From positions 1 to 64,000 of the forward strand of contig QEYB01000936.1 in the NCBI GenBank assembly GCA_017562135.1: a stretch of DNA of 64,000 nt, in the 5' to 3' direction. Numbering within the stretch: the stretch's first letter is position 1; the number at the start of each line of letters is the position of its first letter. The DNA is from Dipylidium caninum (lineage: Eukaryota; Platyhelminthes; Cestoda; Cyclophyllidea; Dipylidiidae). The notes below the pieces were generated by a model. It was not told where the DNA came from, did not search any database, and saw only the letters and a list, made by a program, of their open reading frames with translations. The translations under genes and the position numbers were made by a program. Of this stretch, positions 1 to 12,125 are shown one piece after another.

Positions 1-3000
1 TACTGCATCAAAGGCATCACCGAAGCATCGCATACGTTGAGAATTGAAGTGCCTTGCCAAGAACCCAATGCTCATTTGCCGCACAAATCCGCACCACTCA
101 TTCTCTTTCTTTTTAAGGGAAAAAACGCCGCGGCACACTTCCTCAATCACTGTCTCCCTCCACCTGCCACCCTCTTCAACGTAACCACTTCTTCTATTCT
201 CCAACTGCAACAAAGTGCACCACCCCAACACGCATACGTTTGGAGAATGTTGAAGCAGACAGTGCCTTAGCCAAGGACAAATCTTTTGCCCACAATCCCG
301 CACCTCATCTCTTCTTTTTAAAGAAAAACTGCCCCCCCCACACTCCCTCATTCGCTGTTTCCCTCCTGCACCCTTCTTTCAACTCAACAACTTGTCTCTT
401 TCTACCCATACATGCAACAAAAGGCACCACCCCACAATCGCATACCTTGGAGAATTTGAGTGCCTGCCGATAGACAATGCTTTGCCCACAATCCCGCACC
501 ACATCTCTTCTTTCAAGACAAACTGGCCCCGCACACTTCTATCACTGATCTCTCCTGCACCTTCCTCAAAGTCAACAATTCGTCTTTTCTCCATTTACAT
601 GCCAACAAAGGAGATAGCACCCAACATCGCATACGGTTTAGAATTATACGAGTGACCTTGCCAAGACAATGCTGTTGCCCACACTTCGCACCGTCTAATA
701 TATTCTAAATAATATTCAAGACAAAACTGCCGCACACTTCGCTTATCACTGTCTCCCACTGCACCCTTAATTCAACTCAACACTTCGTCTTTTCTCCATA
801 CTGCATCAAAGGCATCACACCGAACGAAATCGCACTACGTTGGAGAATTGAGCTGCCTTGCCAAGACAATGCTTTGCCCACAATCCGCACCACTCATCTC
901 TTCTTTTTCAAGGAAAAACTGCGCACACTTCCTTATCACTGTCTCCCTCACTTGCACCCTTCTTCAACTTCAACACTTCTTCGTCTTTTCTCCATACTGC
1001 AAACAAAGGCACCACCCCAAACATCGCATACCTTAGGGAGAATTTGAGTGCCTTGCCAAGACAATGCTTGCCCACAATCCGCACCCTCATCTCTTCTTTT
1101 AAGAAAAACTGCCGCACACTTCCTTATCACTGTCTCCCTCACTGCACCCTTCTTCAACTCAACACTTCGTCTTTTCTCCATACTGCAACAAAGGCAGCAC
1201 CCCAACATCGCATACGTGTTTGGAGAATTACGAGTGCCTTGCCAAGACATGCTTGCCCACAATCCGCACCGCTCTCTTATTCAAAAGACCAAAACTGCCG
1301 CACACTTCCTTATCACTCTCTCCTTCACTGCACCCTTCTTCAACTCAACACTTCGTCTTTTCTCCATACTGCAATCAAAGGCACCACCCGAACATCGCAT
1401 ACCTTGGAGAATTTGAGTGCCTTGCCAAGACAATGCTTTGCCCACAATCCGCACCTTCATTCTCTTCTTTTTAAGAAAAACTGCCGCACACTTCCTTATC
1501 ACTGTCTCCCTCACTGCACCCTTCTTCAACTCAACACTTCGTCTTTTCTCCATACTGCATCAAAGGCAGCACCCCAACATTCGCATACCGTTGGAGAATT
1601 TGAGTGCCTTGCCAAAGACAATGCTTTGCCCACAATCCGCACCGCATCTCTAATCTTTTTCAAAGAAAACTGCCGCACACTTCCTTATCACTGTCTCCCT
1701 CACTGCACCCTTCTTCAACTCAACACTTTCGTCTTTTCTCCATACTGCATCAAAGCATCACCCCAACATCGCATACGTTTGGAGAATTTGAGTGCCTTGC
1801 CAAGACAATGCTTTGCCCACAATCCGCACCTCATTCTCTTCTTTTTCAAGAAAAACTGCCGCACACTTCCTTATCACTGTCTCCCTCACTGCACCCTTCT
1901 TCAACTCAACACTTCGTCTTTTCTCCATACTGCAACAAAGGCAGCACCCCAACATCGCATACGTTGGAGAAATTTGAGTGCCCCTTGCCAAGACAATGCT
2001 TTGCCCACAACTCCGCACGCATCTCTATTCAAGATAAAACTGCCGCACACTTCCTTATCACTCTCTCCCTCACTGCACCCTTCTTTCAACTCAACACTTC
2101 GTCTTTTCTCCATACTGCATCAAAGGCATCACCCCGAACATCGCATACGTTGGAGAATTTGAGTGCCTTGCCAAGACAATGCTTTGCCCACAATCCGCAC
2201 CTCATCTCTTCTTTTTAAGAAAAACTGCCGCACACTTCCTTATCACTGTCTCCCTCACTGCACCCTTCTTCAACTCAACACTTCGTCTTTTCTCCATACT
2301 GCAACAAAGGCACCACCCCAACATCGCATACCTGGAGAATTCGAGTGCCTTGCCAAGACAATGCTTTGCCCACAATCCGCACCGCATCTCTTCTTTTCAA
2401 GAAAAACTGCCGCACACTTCCTTCATCACTGTCTCCCTCACTGCACCCTTCTTCAACTCAACACTTCGTCTTTTCTCCATACTGCAACAAAGGCAGCACC
2501 CCCAACATCGCATACCTTGGAGAATTGAGTGCCTTGCCAAGACAATGCTTTGCCCACACTCCGCACCGCTCTCTAATATTTCAAGACAAACTGCCGCACA
2601 CTTCCTTATCACTGTCTCCCTCACTGCACCCTTCTTCAACTCAAACACTTCGTCTTTTCTCCATACTGCAACAAAGGCACCACCCCAACATCGCATACTT
2701 GGAGAATTTGAGTGCCTTGCCAAGACAATGCTTTGCCCACAATCCGCACCTCATCTCTTGCCGCACACACTGTCTCCCTCAGCACCCTCTTCAACAAACT
2801 GCCGCACAACTTCCTTATCACTGTCTCTCTCACTGCACACCCTTCTTCACCCTTCTTCAACTCAACACTTCGTCTTTTCTCCATACTGCAATCAAAGGCA
2901 CCACCCGAACATCGCATACGTTGGAGAATTTGAGTGCCTTGCCAAGACAATGCTTTGCCCACAATCCGCACCTCATCTCTTCTTTTTAAGACAAACTGCC

Positions 3001-6000
3001 GCACACTTCCTTATCACTGTCTCCCTCACTGCACCCTTCTTTCAACTCAACACTTCGTCTTTTCTCCATACTGCAACAAAGGCAGCACCCCAACATCGCA
3101 TACCTGGAGAATTACGAGTGCCTTGCCAAGACAATGCTTTGCCCACACTCCGCACCGCCTCTAATATTCAAGACAAACTGCCGCACACTTCCTTATCACT
3201 GTCTCCCTCACTGCACCCTTCTTCAACTCAACACTTCGTCTTTTCTCCATACTGCAACAAAGGCACCACCCCAACATCGCATACGTTGGAGAATTTGAGT
3301 GCCTTGCCAAGACAATGCTTTGCCCACAATCCGCACCTCATCTCTTCTTTTTAAGAAAAACTGCCGCACACTTCCTTATCACTGTCTCCCTCACTGCACC
3401 CTTCTTCAACTCAAACACTTCGTCTTTTCTCCATACTGCAACAAAGCACCAACCCCAACATCGCATACGTTGGAGAATTTGAGTGCCTTGCCAAGACAAT
3501 GCTTTGCCCACAATCCGCACCACATCTCTTCTTTTCAAGACAAACTGCCGCACACTTCCTTATCACTGTCTCCCTCACTGCACCCTTCTTCAACTCAACA
3601 CTTCGTCTTTTCTCCATACTGCAACAAAGGCACCACCCCAACATCGCATACCTTGGAGAATTCGAGTGCCTTGCCAAGACAATGCTTTGCCCACACTCCG
3701 CACCGCATCTCTTCTTTTCAAGAAAACTGCCGCACACTTCCTTATCACTGTCTCCCTCACTGCACCCTTCTTCAACTCAACACTTCGTCTTTTCTCCATA
3801 CTGCATCAAAGGCATCACCCGAACATCGCATACGTTGGAGAATTTGAGTGCCTTGCCAAGACAATGCTTTGCCCACAATCCGCACCTCATCTCTTCTTTT
3901 TAAGAAAAACTGCCGCACACTTCCTTATCACTGTCTCCCTCACTGCACCCTTCTTCAACTCAACACTTCGTCTTTTCTCCATACTGCAACAAAGGCACCA
4001 CCCCAACATCGCATACCTTGGAGAATTCGAGTGCCTCGCCAAGACAATGCTTTGCCCACACTCCGCACCACATCTCTTCATTTTCAAGACAAACTGCCGC
4101 ACACTTCCTTATCACTGTCTCCCTCACTGCACCCTTCTTCAACTCAACACTTCGTCTTTTCTCCATACTGCAACAAAGGCATCACCCGAACATCGCATAC
4201 CTGGAGAATTTACGAGTGCCTTGCCAAGACAATGCTTTGCCCACAATCCGCACCTCATCTCTTCTTTTTAAGAAAAACTGCCGCACACTTCCTTATCACT
4301 GTCTCCCTCACTGCACCCTTCTTCAACTCAACACTTCGTCTTTTCTCCATACTGCAACAAAGGCACCACCCCAACATCGCATACGTTGGAGAATTTGAGT
4401 GCCTTGCCAAGACAATGCTTTGCCCACAATCCGCACCTCATCTCTTCTTTTTAAGAAAAACTGCCGCACACTTCCTTATCACTGTCTCCCTCACTGCACC
4501 CTTCTTCAACTCAACACTTCGTCTTTTCTCCATACTGCAACAAAGGCAGCACCCCAACATCGCATACCTAGGAATATACGAGTGCCTTGCCAAGACAATG
4601 CTTTGCCCACACTCCGCACCACATCTCTTATATTCAAGACAAACTGCCGCACACTTCCTTATCACTGTCTCCCTCACTGCACCCTTCTTCAACTCAACAC
4701 TTCGTCTTTTCTCCATACTGCAACAAAGGCACCACCCCAACATCGCATACCTTGGAGAATTCGAGTGCCTTGCCAAGACAATGCTTTGCCCACAATCCGC
4801 ACCGCATCTCTTCTTTTCAAGACAAACTGCCGCACACTTCCTTATCACTGTCTCCCTCACTGCACCCTTCTTCAACTCAACACTTCGTCTTTTCTCCATA
4901 CTGCAACAAAGGCACCACCCCAACATCGCATACCTTGGAGAATTTGAGTGCCTTGCCAAGACAATGCTTTGCCCACAATCCGCACCTCATCTCTTCTTTT
5001 CAAGAAAAACTGCCGCACACTTCCTTATCACTGTCTCCCTCACTGCACCCTTCTTCAACTCAACACTTCGTCTTTTCTCCATACTGCAACAAAGGCAACC
5101 CCAACATCGCATACCTTGGAGAATTCGAGTGCCTTGCCAAGACAATGCTTTGCCCACACTCCGCACCGCCTCTAATATATTCAAGACAAACTGCCGCACA
5201 CTTCCTTATCACTCTCTCCCTTCACTGCACCCTTCTTCAACTCAACACTTCGTCTTTTCTCCATACTGCAACAAAGGCACCACCCAACATCGCATACGTT
5301 GGAGAATTTGAGTGCCTTGCCAAGACAATGCTTTGCCCCACAATCCGCACCTCATCTCTTCTTTTTAAGAAAAACTGCCGCACACTTCCTTATCACTGTC
5401 TCCCTCACTGCACCCTTCTTCAACTCAACACTTCGTCTTTTCTCCATACTGCAACAAAGGCACCACCCCAACATCGCATACGTTTGGAGAATTGAGTGCC
5501 TTGCCAAGACAATGCTTTGCCCACAATCCGCACCACATCTCTTCTTTTCAAGAAAAACTGCCGCACACTTCCTTATCACTGTCTCCCTCACTGCACCCTT
5601 CTTTCAACTCAACACTTCGTCTTTTCTCCATACTGCAACAAAGGCACCACCCCAACATCGCATACCTAGAATTCGAGTGCCTTGCCAAGACAATGCTTTG
5701 CCCACATCCGCACCGCCTCTTCTTTATTCAAGACAAACTGCCGCACACTTCCTTATCACTGTCTCCCTCACTGCACCCTTCTTCAACTCAACACTTCGTC
5801 TTTTCTCCATACTGCAACAAAGGCACCACCCCAACATCGCATACTTGGAGAATTTGAGTGCCTTGCCAAGACAATGCTTTGCCCACATCCGCACCTCATC
5901 TCTTCTTTTTAAGAAAAACTGCCGCACACTTCCTTATCACTGTCTCCCTCACTGCACCCTTCTTCAACTCAACACTTCGTCTTTTCTCCATACTGCAACA

Positions 6001-9000
6001 AAGGCATCACCCAACATCGCATACGTTGGAGAATTTGAGTGCCTTGCCAAGACAATGCTTTGCCCACAATCCGCACCTCATCTCTTCTTTTTAAGAAAAA
6101 CTGCCGCACACTTCCTTATCACTGTCTCCCTCACTGCACCCTTCTTCAACTCAACACTTCGTCTTTTCTCCATACTGCAACAAAGGCATCACCCGAACAT
6201 CGCATACCTTGGAGAATTCGAGTGCCTTGCCAAGACAATGCTTTGCCCACACTCCGCACCGCCTCTAATATATTCAAGACAAACTGCCGCACACTTCCTT
6301 ATCACTCTCTCCTTCACTGCACCCTTCTTCAACTCAACACTTCGTCTTTTCTCCATACTGCATCAAAGGCATCACCCGAACATCGCATACGTTGGAGAAT
6401 TTGAGTGCCTTGCCAAGACAATGCTTTGCCCACAATCCGCACCTCATCTCTTCTTTTTAAGAAAAACTGCCGCACACTTCCTTATCACTGTCTCCCTCAC
6501 TGCACCCTTCTTCAACTCAACACTTCGTCTTTTCTCCATACTGCAACAAAGGCACCACCCCAACATCGCATACCTTGGAGAATTTGAGTGCCTTGCCAAG
6601 ACAATGCTTTGCCCACAATCCGCACCACATCTCTTCTTTTCAAGACAAACTGCCGCACACTTCCTTATCACTGTCTCCCTCACTGCACCCTTCTTCAACT
6701 CAACACTTCGTCTTTTCTCCATACTGCAACAAAGGCAGCACCCCAACATCGCATACCTAGGAATATACGAGTGACTTGCCAAGACAATGCTTTGCCCACA
6801 CTCCGCACCGCCTCTAATATATTCAAGACAAACTGCCGCACACTTCCTTATCACTCTCTCCTTCACTGCACCCTTCTTCAACTCAACACTTCGTCTTTTC
6901 TCCATACTGCATCAAAGGCATCACCCGAACATCGCATACGTTGGAGAATTTGAGTGCCTTGCCAAGACAATGCTTTGCCCACAATCCGCACCTCATCTCT
7001 TCTTTTTAAGAAAAACTGCCGCACACTTCCTTATCACTGTCTCCCTCACTGCACCCTTCTTCAACTCAACACTTCGTCTTTTCTCCATACTGCAACAAAG
7101 GCACCACCCCAACATCGCATACCTTGGAGAATTTGAGTGCCTTGCCAAGACAATGCTTTGCCCACACTCCGCACCGCCTCTAATATATTCAAGACAAACT
7201 GCCGCACACTTCCTTATCACTGTCTCCCTCACTGCACCCTTCTTCAACTCAACACTTCGTCTTTTCTCCATACTGCAACAAAGGCAGCACCCCAACATCG
7301 CATACATTACGAGTGCCTTGCCAAGACAATGCTTTGCCCACTCCGCACCTCCTCTCAAGAACTGCCGCACACTTCCTTATCACTGTCTCCCTCACTGCAC
7401 CCTTCTTCAACTCAACACTTCGTCTTTTCTCCATACTGCAACAAAGGCATCACCCGAACATCGCATACTTGGAGAATTCGAGTGCCTTGCCAAGACAATG
7501 CTTTGCCCACAATCCGCACCTCATCTCTTCTTTTTAAGAAAAACTGCCGCACACTTCCTTATCACTGTCTCCCTCACTGCACCCTTCTTCAACTCAACAC
7601 TTCGTCTTTTCTCCATACTGCAACAAAGGCACCACCCCCGAACATCGCATACCTTGGAGAATTTGAGTGCCTTGCCAAGACAATGCTTTGCCCACAATCC
7701 GCACCTCATCTCTTCTTTTTAAGAAAAACTGCCGCACACTTCCTTATCACTGTCTCCCTCACTGCACCCTTCTTCAACTCAACACTTCGTCTTTTCTCCA
7801 TACTGCAACAAAGGCACCACCCAACATCGCATACCTTGGAGAATTTGAGTGCCTTGCCAAGACAATGCTTTGCCCACAATCCGCACCACATCTCTTCTTT
7901 TCAAGACAAACTGCCGCACACTTCCTTATCACTGTCTCCCTCACTGCACCCTTCTTCAACTCAACACTTCGTCTTTTCTCCATACTGCAACAAAGGCAGC
8001 ACCCCAACATCGCATACGTTGGAGAATTCGAGTGCCTTGCCAAGACAATGCTTTGCCCACAATCCGCACCGCCTCTTATTCAAGACAAACTGCCGCCACA
8101 CTTCCTTATCACTGTCTCCCTCACTGCACCCTTCTTCAACTCAACACTTCGTCTTTTCTCCATACTGCAACAAAGGCATCACCCGAACATCGCATACGTT
8201 GGAGAATTTGAGTGCCTTGCCAAGACAATGCTTTGCCCACAATCCGCACCTCATCTCTTCTTTTCAAGAAAAACTGCCGCACACTTCCTTATCACTGTCT
8301 CCCTCACTGCACCCTTCTTCAACTCAACACTTCGTCTTTTCTCCATACTGCAACAAAGGCACCACCCCAACATCGCATACCTTGGAGAATTCGAGTGCCT
8401 TGCCAAGACAATGCTTTGCCCACAATCCGCACCTCTCTTCTTTTTCAAGACAAACTGCCGCACACTTCCTTATCACTGTCTCCCTCACTGCACCCTTCTT
8501 CAACTCAACACTTCGTCTTTTCTCCATACTGCAACAAAGGCACCACCCCAACATCGCATACCTTGGAGAATTCGAGTGCCTTGCCAAGACAATGCTTTGC
8601 CCACACTCCGCACCGCCTCTAATATCTTCAAGACAAACTGCCGCACACTTCCTTATCACTGTCTCCCTCACTGCACCCTTCTTCAACTCAACACTTCGTC
8701 TTTTCTCCATACTGCAACAAAGGCACCACCCCAACATCGCATACCTTGGAGAATTCGAGTGCCTTGCCAAGACAATGCTTTGCCCACAATCCGCACCGCC
8801 TCTCTTTTCAGAAAACTGCCGCACACTTCCTTATCACTGTCTCCCTCACTGCACCCTTCTTCAACTCAACACTTCGTCTTTTCTCCATACTGCAACAAAG
8901 GCACCACCCGAACATCGCATACGTTGGAGAATTTGAGTGCCTTGCCAAGACAATGCTTTGCCCACAATCCGCACCTCATCTCTTCTTTTTAAGAAAAACT

Positions 9001-10195
9001 GCCGCACACTTCCTTATCACTGTCTCCCTCACTGCACCCTTCTTCAACTCAACACTTCGTCTTTTCTCCATACTGCAACAAAGGCACCACCCCAACATCG
9101 CATACCTTGGAGAATTGAGTGCCTGCCAAGACAATGCTTTGCCCACAATCCGCACCACATCTCTTCTTTTTCAAGACAAACTGCCGCACACTTCCTTATC
9201 ACTGTCTCCCTCACTGCACCCTTCTTCAACTCAACACTTCGTCTTTTCTCCATACTGCAACAAAGGCACCACCCCAACATCGCATACCTTGGTGAATATC
9301 ACGAGATTGCCAAGACAATGCTTCTCCGCCCACACTCTCTCCTTCATATTCAAGACAAACTGCCACACTTCCTTATCACTGTCTCCCTCACTGCACCCTT
9401 CTTCAACTCAACACTTCGTCTTTTCTCCATACTGCAACAAAGCATCACCCCAACATCGCATACGTTGGAGAATTTGAGTGCCTTGCCAAGACAATGCTTT
9501 GCCCACAATCCGCACCTCATCTCTTCTTTTTTAAAAACTGCCGCACACTTCCTTATCACTGTCTCCCTCACTGCACCCTTCTTCAACTCAACACTTCGTC
9601 TTTTCTCCATACTGCAACAAAGGCACCACCCCAACATCGCATACCTTGGAGAATTCGAGTCCTTGCCAAGACAATGCTTGCCCACACTCCGCACCGACTC
9701 TCTTCCTATTCAAGACAAACTGCCGCACACTTCCTTATCACTGTCTCCCTCACTGCACCCTTCTTCAACTCAACACTCGTCTTTTCTCCATACTGCAACA
9801 AAGGCACCACCCAACATCGCATACTTGGAGAATTGAGTGCCTTGCCAAGACAATGCTTTGCCCACGCTCCGCACCTCATCTCTTCTTTTTAAGAACAAAC
9901 TGCCGCACACTTCCTTATCACTGTCTCCCTCACTGCACCCTTCTTCAACTCAACACTCGTCTTTTCTCCATACTGCAACAAAGGCACCACCGAACATCGC
10001 ATACCTTGGAGAATTCGAGTGCCTTGCCAAGACAATGCTTTGCCACACAATCCGCACCTCCTCTTCCAAGAACAAACTGCCGCACACTACTTCCTTATCA
10101 CTGTCTCCCTCACTGCACCCTTCTTCAACTCACACACTTCGTCTTTTCTCCATACTGCAACAAAGCACCACCCCAACATCGCATACCTTGGTCAA
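1..10195 (+). repeat. 183-bp satellite array, about 56 head-to-tail copies
   Basis: The same 183-bp unit repeats without interruption from the window start. The landmark TGCCTTGCCAAGACAATG recurs about every 183 bp, for example near 6405, 6588, 6770, 6954 and 7137. My hand count of one central monomer gives 65 C and 21 G, so the plus strand is strongly G-poor at about 47% GC. Copies between about 3.3 and 9.2 kb are nearly identical except in a block of about 30 bp after the CAATCCGCACC segment. Three block types mix there: TCATCTCTTCTTTTTAAG, ACATCTCTTCTTTTCAAG and GCCTCTAATATATTCAAG. Copies from 1 to about 2 kb and from 9.2 to 10.2 kb carry many more small indels. The monomer is 61 codons long, so multi-copy open frames arise on both strands. 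I do not regard these as genes. The role is unknown; centromeric or other heterochromatic satellite DNA is the natural guess. Confidence 0.97.
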
Positions 10196-10640
10196 TCAGC
10201 GATCTTGCGAATTCAGCAAAGATAACAATGCTTTCAGAATGCCGCCACTTTATGTCCCTAATGAATTTTTCAAGACAAACTAAGCACACTTCCTTGAAAA
10301 TCTCTACTGTCTTAACCCAAGATCTCGACTGCACCAAAGCTTCTTCAACTCAACACTTCTCTTTTCTCCAATGAACACAACGCACCACGTCGCACCTCGG
10401 TCCACTAAAAATTCAAGAAAATCTTTACACTCCTCTTGAGTAAACCGCTTCTTCTGCGCTGTTACCTGTCTCTTCCAATTCGCTTCCCCATCTTACTTTT
10501 TTTTATTAGTGGCTTCTTCGCTCACACCTTCTTCAACACGAAACATCGTCTTTTCGCTCCATACCAGTTCCAATTCTTTCACTACTTCGCAAATTCGACT
10601 GCCATGGATCGCAATGCTTAGTCCACCCTGCTGCTCGCCT
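10196..10640 (+). repeat. Decayed satellite monomers at the array edge
   Basis: Past the last clear monomer, recognisable fragments persist in the right order with heavy substitution. CTTCTTCAACTCAACACTTC appears near 10340. A diverged version (CTTCTTCAACACGAAACATC) appears near 10529, about one period later. The CGCAATGCTTAG stretch near 10610 resembles the CAAGACAATGCTTT part of the monomer. Similarity then fades into pyrimidine-rich sequence up to about 10750. This is the divergence gradient expected at an ageing satellite margin. Confidence 0.75.
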
Positions 10641-12125
10641 GCCATCGTCCACTCCAACCTTCCCTCTTACCATAGCATTGCTCCACTCTCTACGCCTTGT
10701 TCACCTTTCAATGTATCTCTTCCTCACTCTGGGAGTTAACACCTGTCTTTCTTTACTACAACGGACTTCTTTTTCCACTTTTCTTCGTCTTCCTTTGTAA
10801 AACCTCCTTCATTTTTACGATCTCTTTTCTCCCCTTTTGTATTTTTACGAATTTTAATTATTACCAATTCATTATTCTCTTCCAGCCTCCCTCTCTTACT
10901 CTCTGCATATATTCTCTTTCCTTGACAATACCCTCGTGGCTGTAAATCGTTTGCACTCGCCTTGTGTGTCCTTTCATCGAATCGCTATTCTCGCGATCTC
11001 CGATTTCATTTGCTTATTCGTATATATTCTGCATTGTATTTTCATAGCTCGTACGATCTTTCCCAATTCCGTTTTGTTTTATCGCATGCTAATCATTGTC
11101 TTAGGCTTTTATCGAAGTATATCAGATCAATTTGCGGAAATTAACTTTAGTCCATCATTGCCTATTTACTAAATATATTTGTTAATTGTTTAATAGATAT
11201 CAATCCTTATCCCTTGCGATTTCTTCGATTTTTCCTCTCGTTTCACACTAGATACGCCAACGCTAAACTCTCTGTGTTTGCAATTTGGAAGGTATGTGAA
11301 TTGCTCGAAAAAGTGTAGGAGCATCGCATATTCGAATAAATTTTTTGGATAAAGGCTAGGTGTTGTGATAGAGTATAGCACAATGCCTGTATCAGATTTA
11401 TACTCGTGGGCACATAGTTAATAGTCAAGGAAGTCAACATGCGTATTTGTTACCGTTATGAAAGTTAAGCTTAGGTAATTTTTTGTGCCTCTAAGCATCT
11501 GCGAGTCGTTCGAAAAGAAAGAGTAAAAACTAGCATGGAACTTGACACGGTGGACATCCAAGTTTGTAAAGCCCATAGTCTTGATAAAAAATTTTGAAAA
11601 CCTAGTAACAACCCACTTTTGGGAAAAGGTTTGTACGCCAAATCCTTCCACATATGTTCCCGAATGATTTTCTCGCCACACCAAGAGAAATTGAAGGAAA
11701 ATAAACGAAATCATCACAAACCTAGCTGTACTCACAAGTATGTGCCCGCGTAAATATATCAGCCTGAGAAGATGCTATTCTGCCTATATATGAATGCAGC
11801 TACATCAGCTTATTTACCTATAAATTAAGAAGTAATTACCTGTGTTTTAGTGATTTTTGTGTTTATTTTGACATAGAGCGTCTTTAAAAAGTTTTCAAAT
11901 TTTTAAGGAAACGAACAGTTGTGTTCAACACCATTCGCGGTTTCATGCAACTATTTTAAGAGATAATAGCAAAAGTTGTGTATATTGTCAATGCACTGCA
12001 ACTCTTGGTCAAAAACCATTGTGCTATCATAAGTTTAAATCGACTTCGATTCATAAACAGTCATATGGTCAGATGGCGCGCTTTTGAGTGTTACTTGTTA
12101 TATTACAATCCGGTTGGTGCTTGAA
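10641..12125. other. Gene-free spacer between satellite and ATG2
   Basis: AT-rich sequence with a pyrimidine-rich first part that may be further decayed satellite. Only short unconvincing open frames are present. The promoter and any 5' untranslated exon of ATG2 should lie here. CCTATATATGAATG near 11783 is TATA-like but weak. I see no repeat or RNA gene. Confidence 0.5.

Noticed and set aside
7137..8936. 599-codon open frame in the satellite, and many similar ones on both strands
   Set aside because: The monomer is 183 bp (61 codons) and each frame has at most about one stop per unit, lost in some variants. Overlapping long frames in all phases show that this is a by-product of the repeat, not a protein.
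1..10195. CRISPR-like array
   Set aside because: Units are contiguous 183-bp tandem copies with no unique spacers, in a eukaryotic genome with introns.
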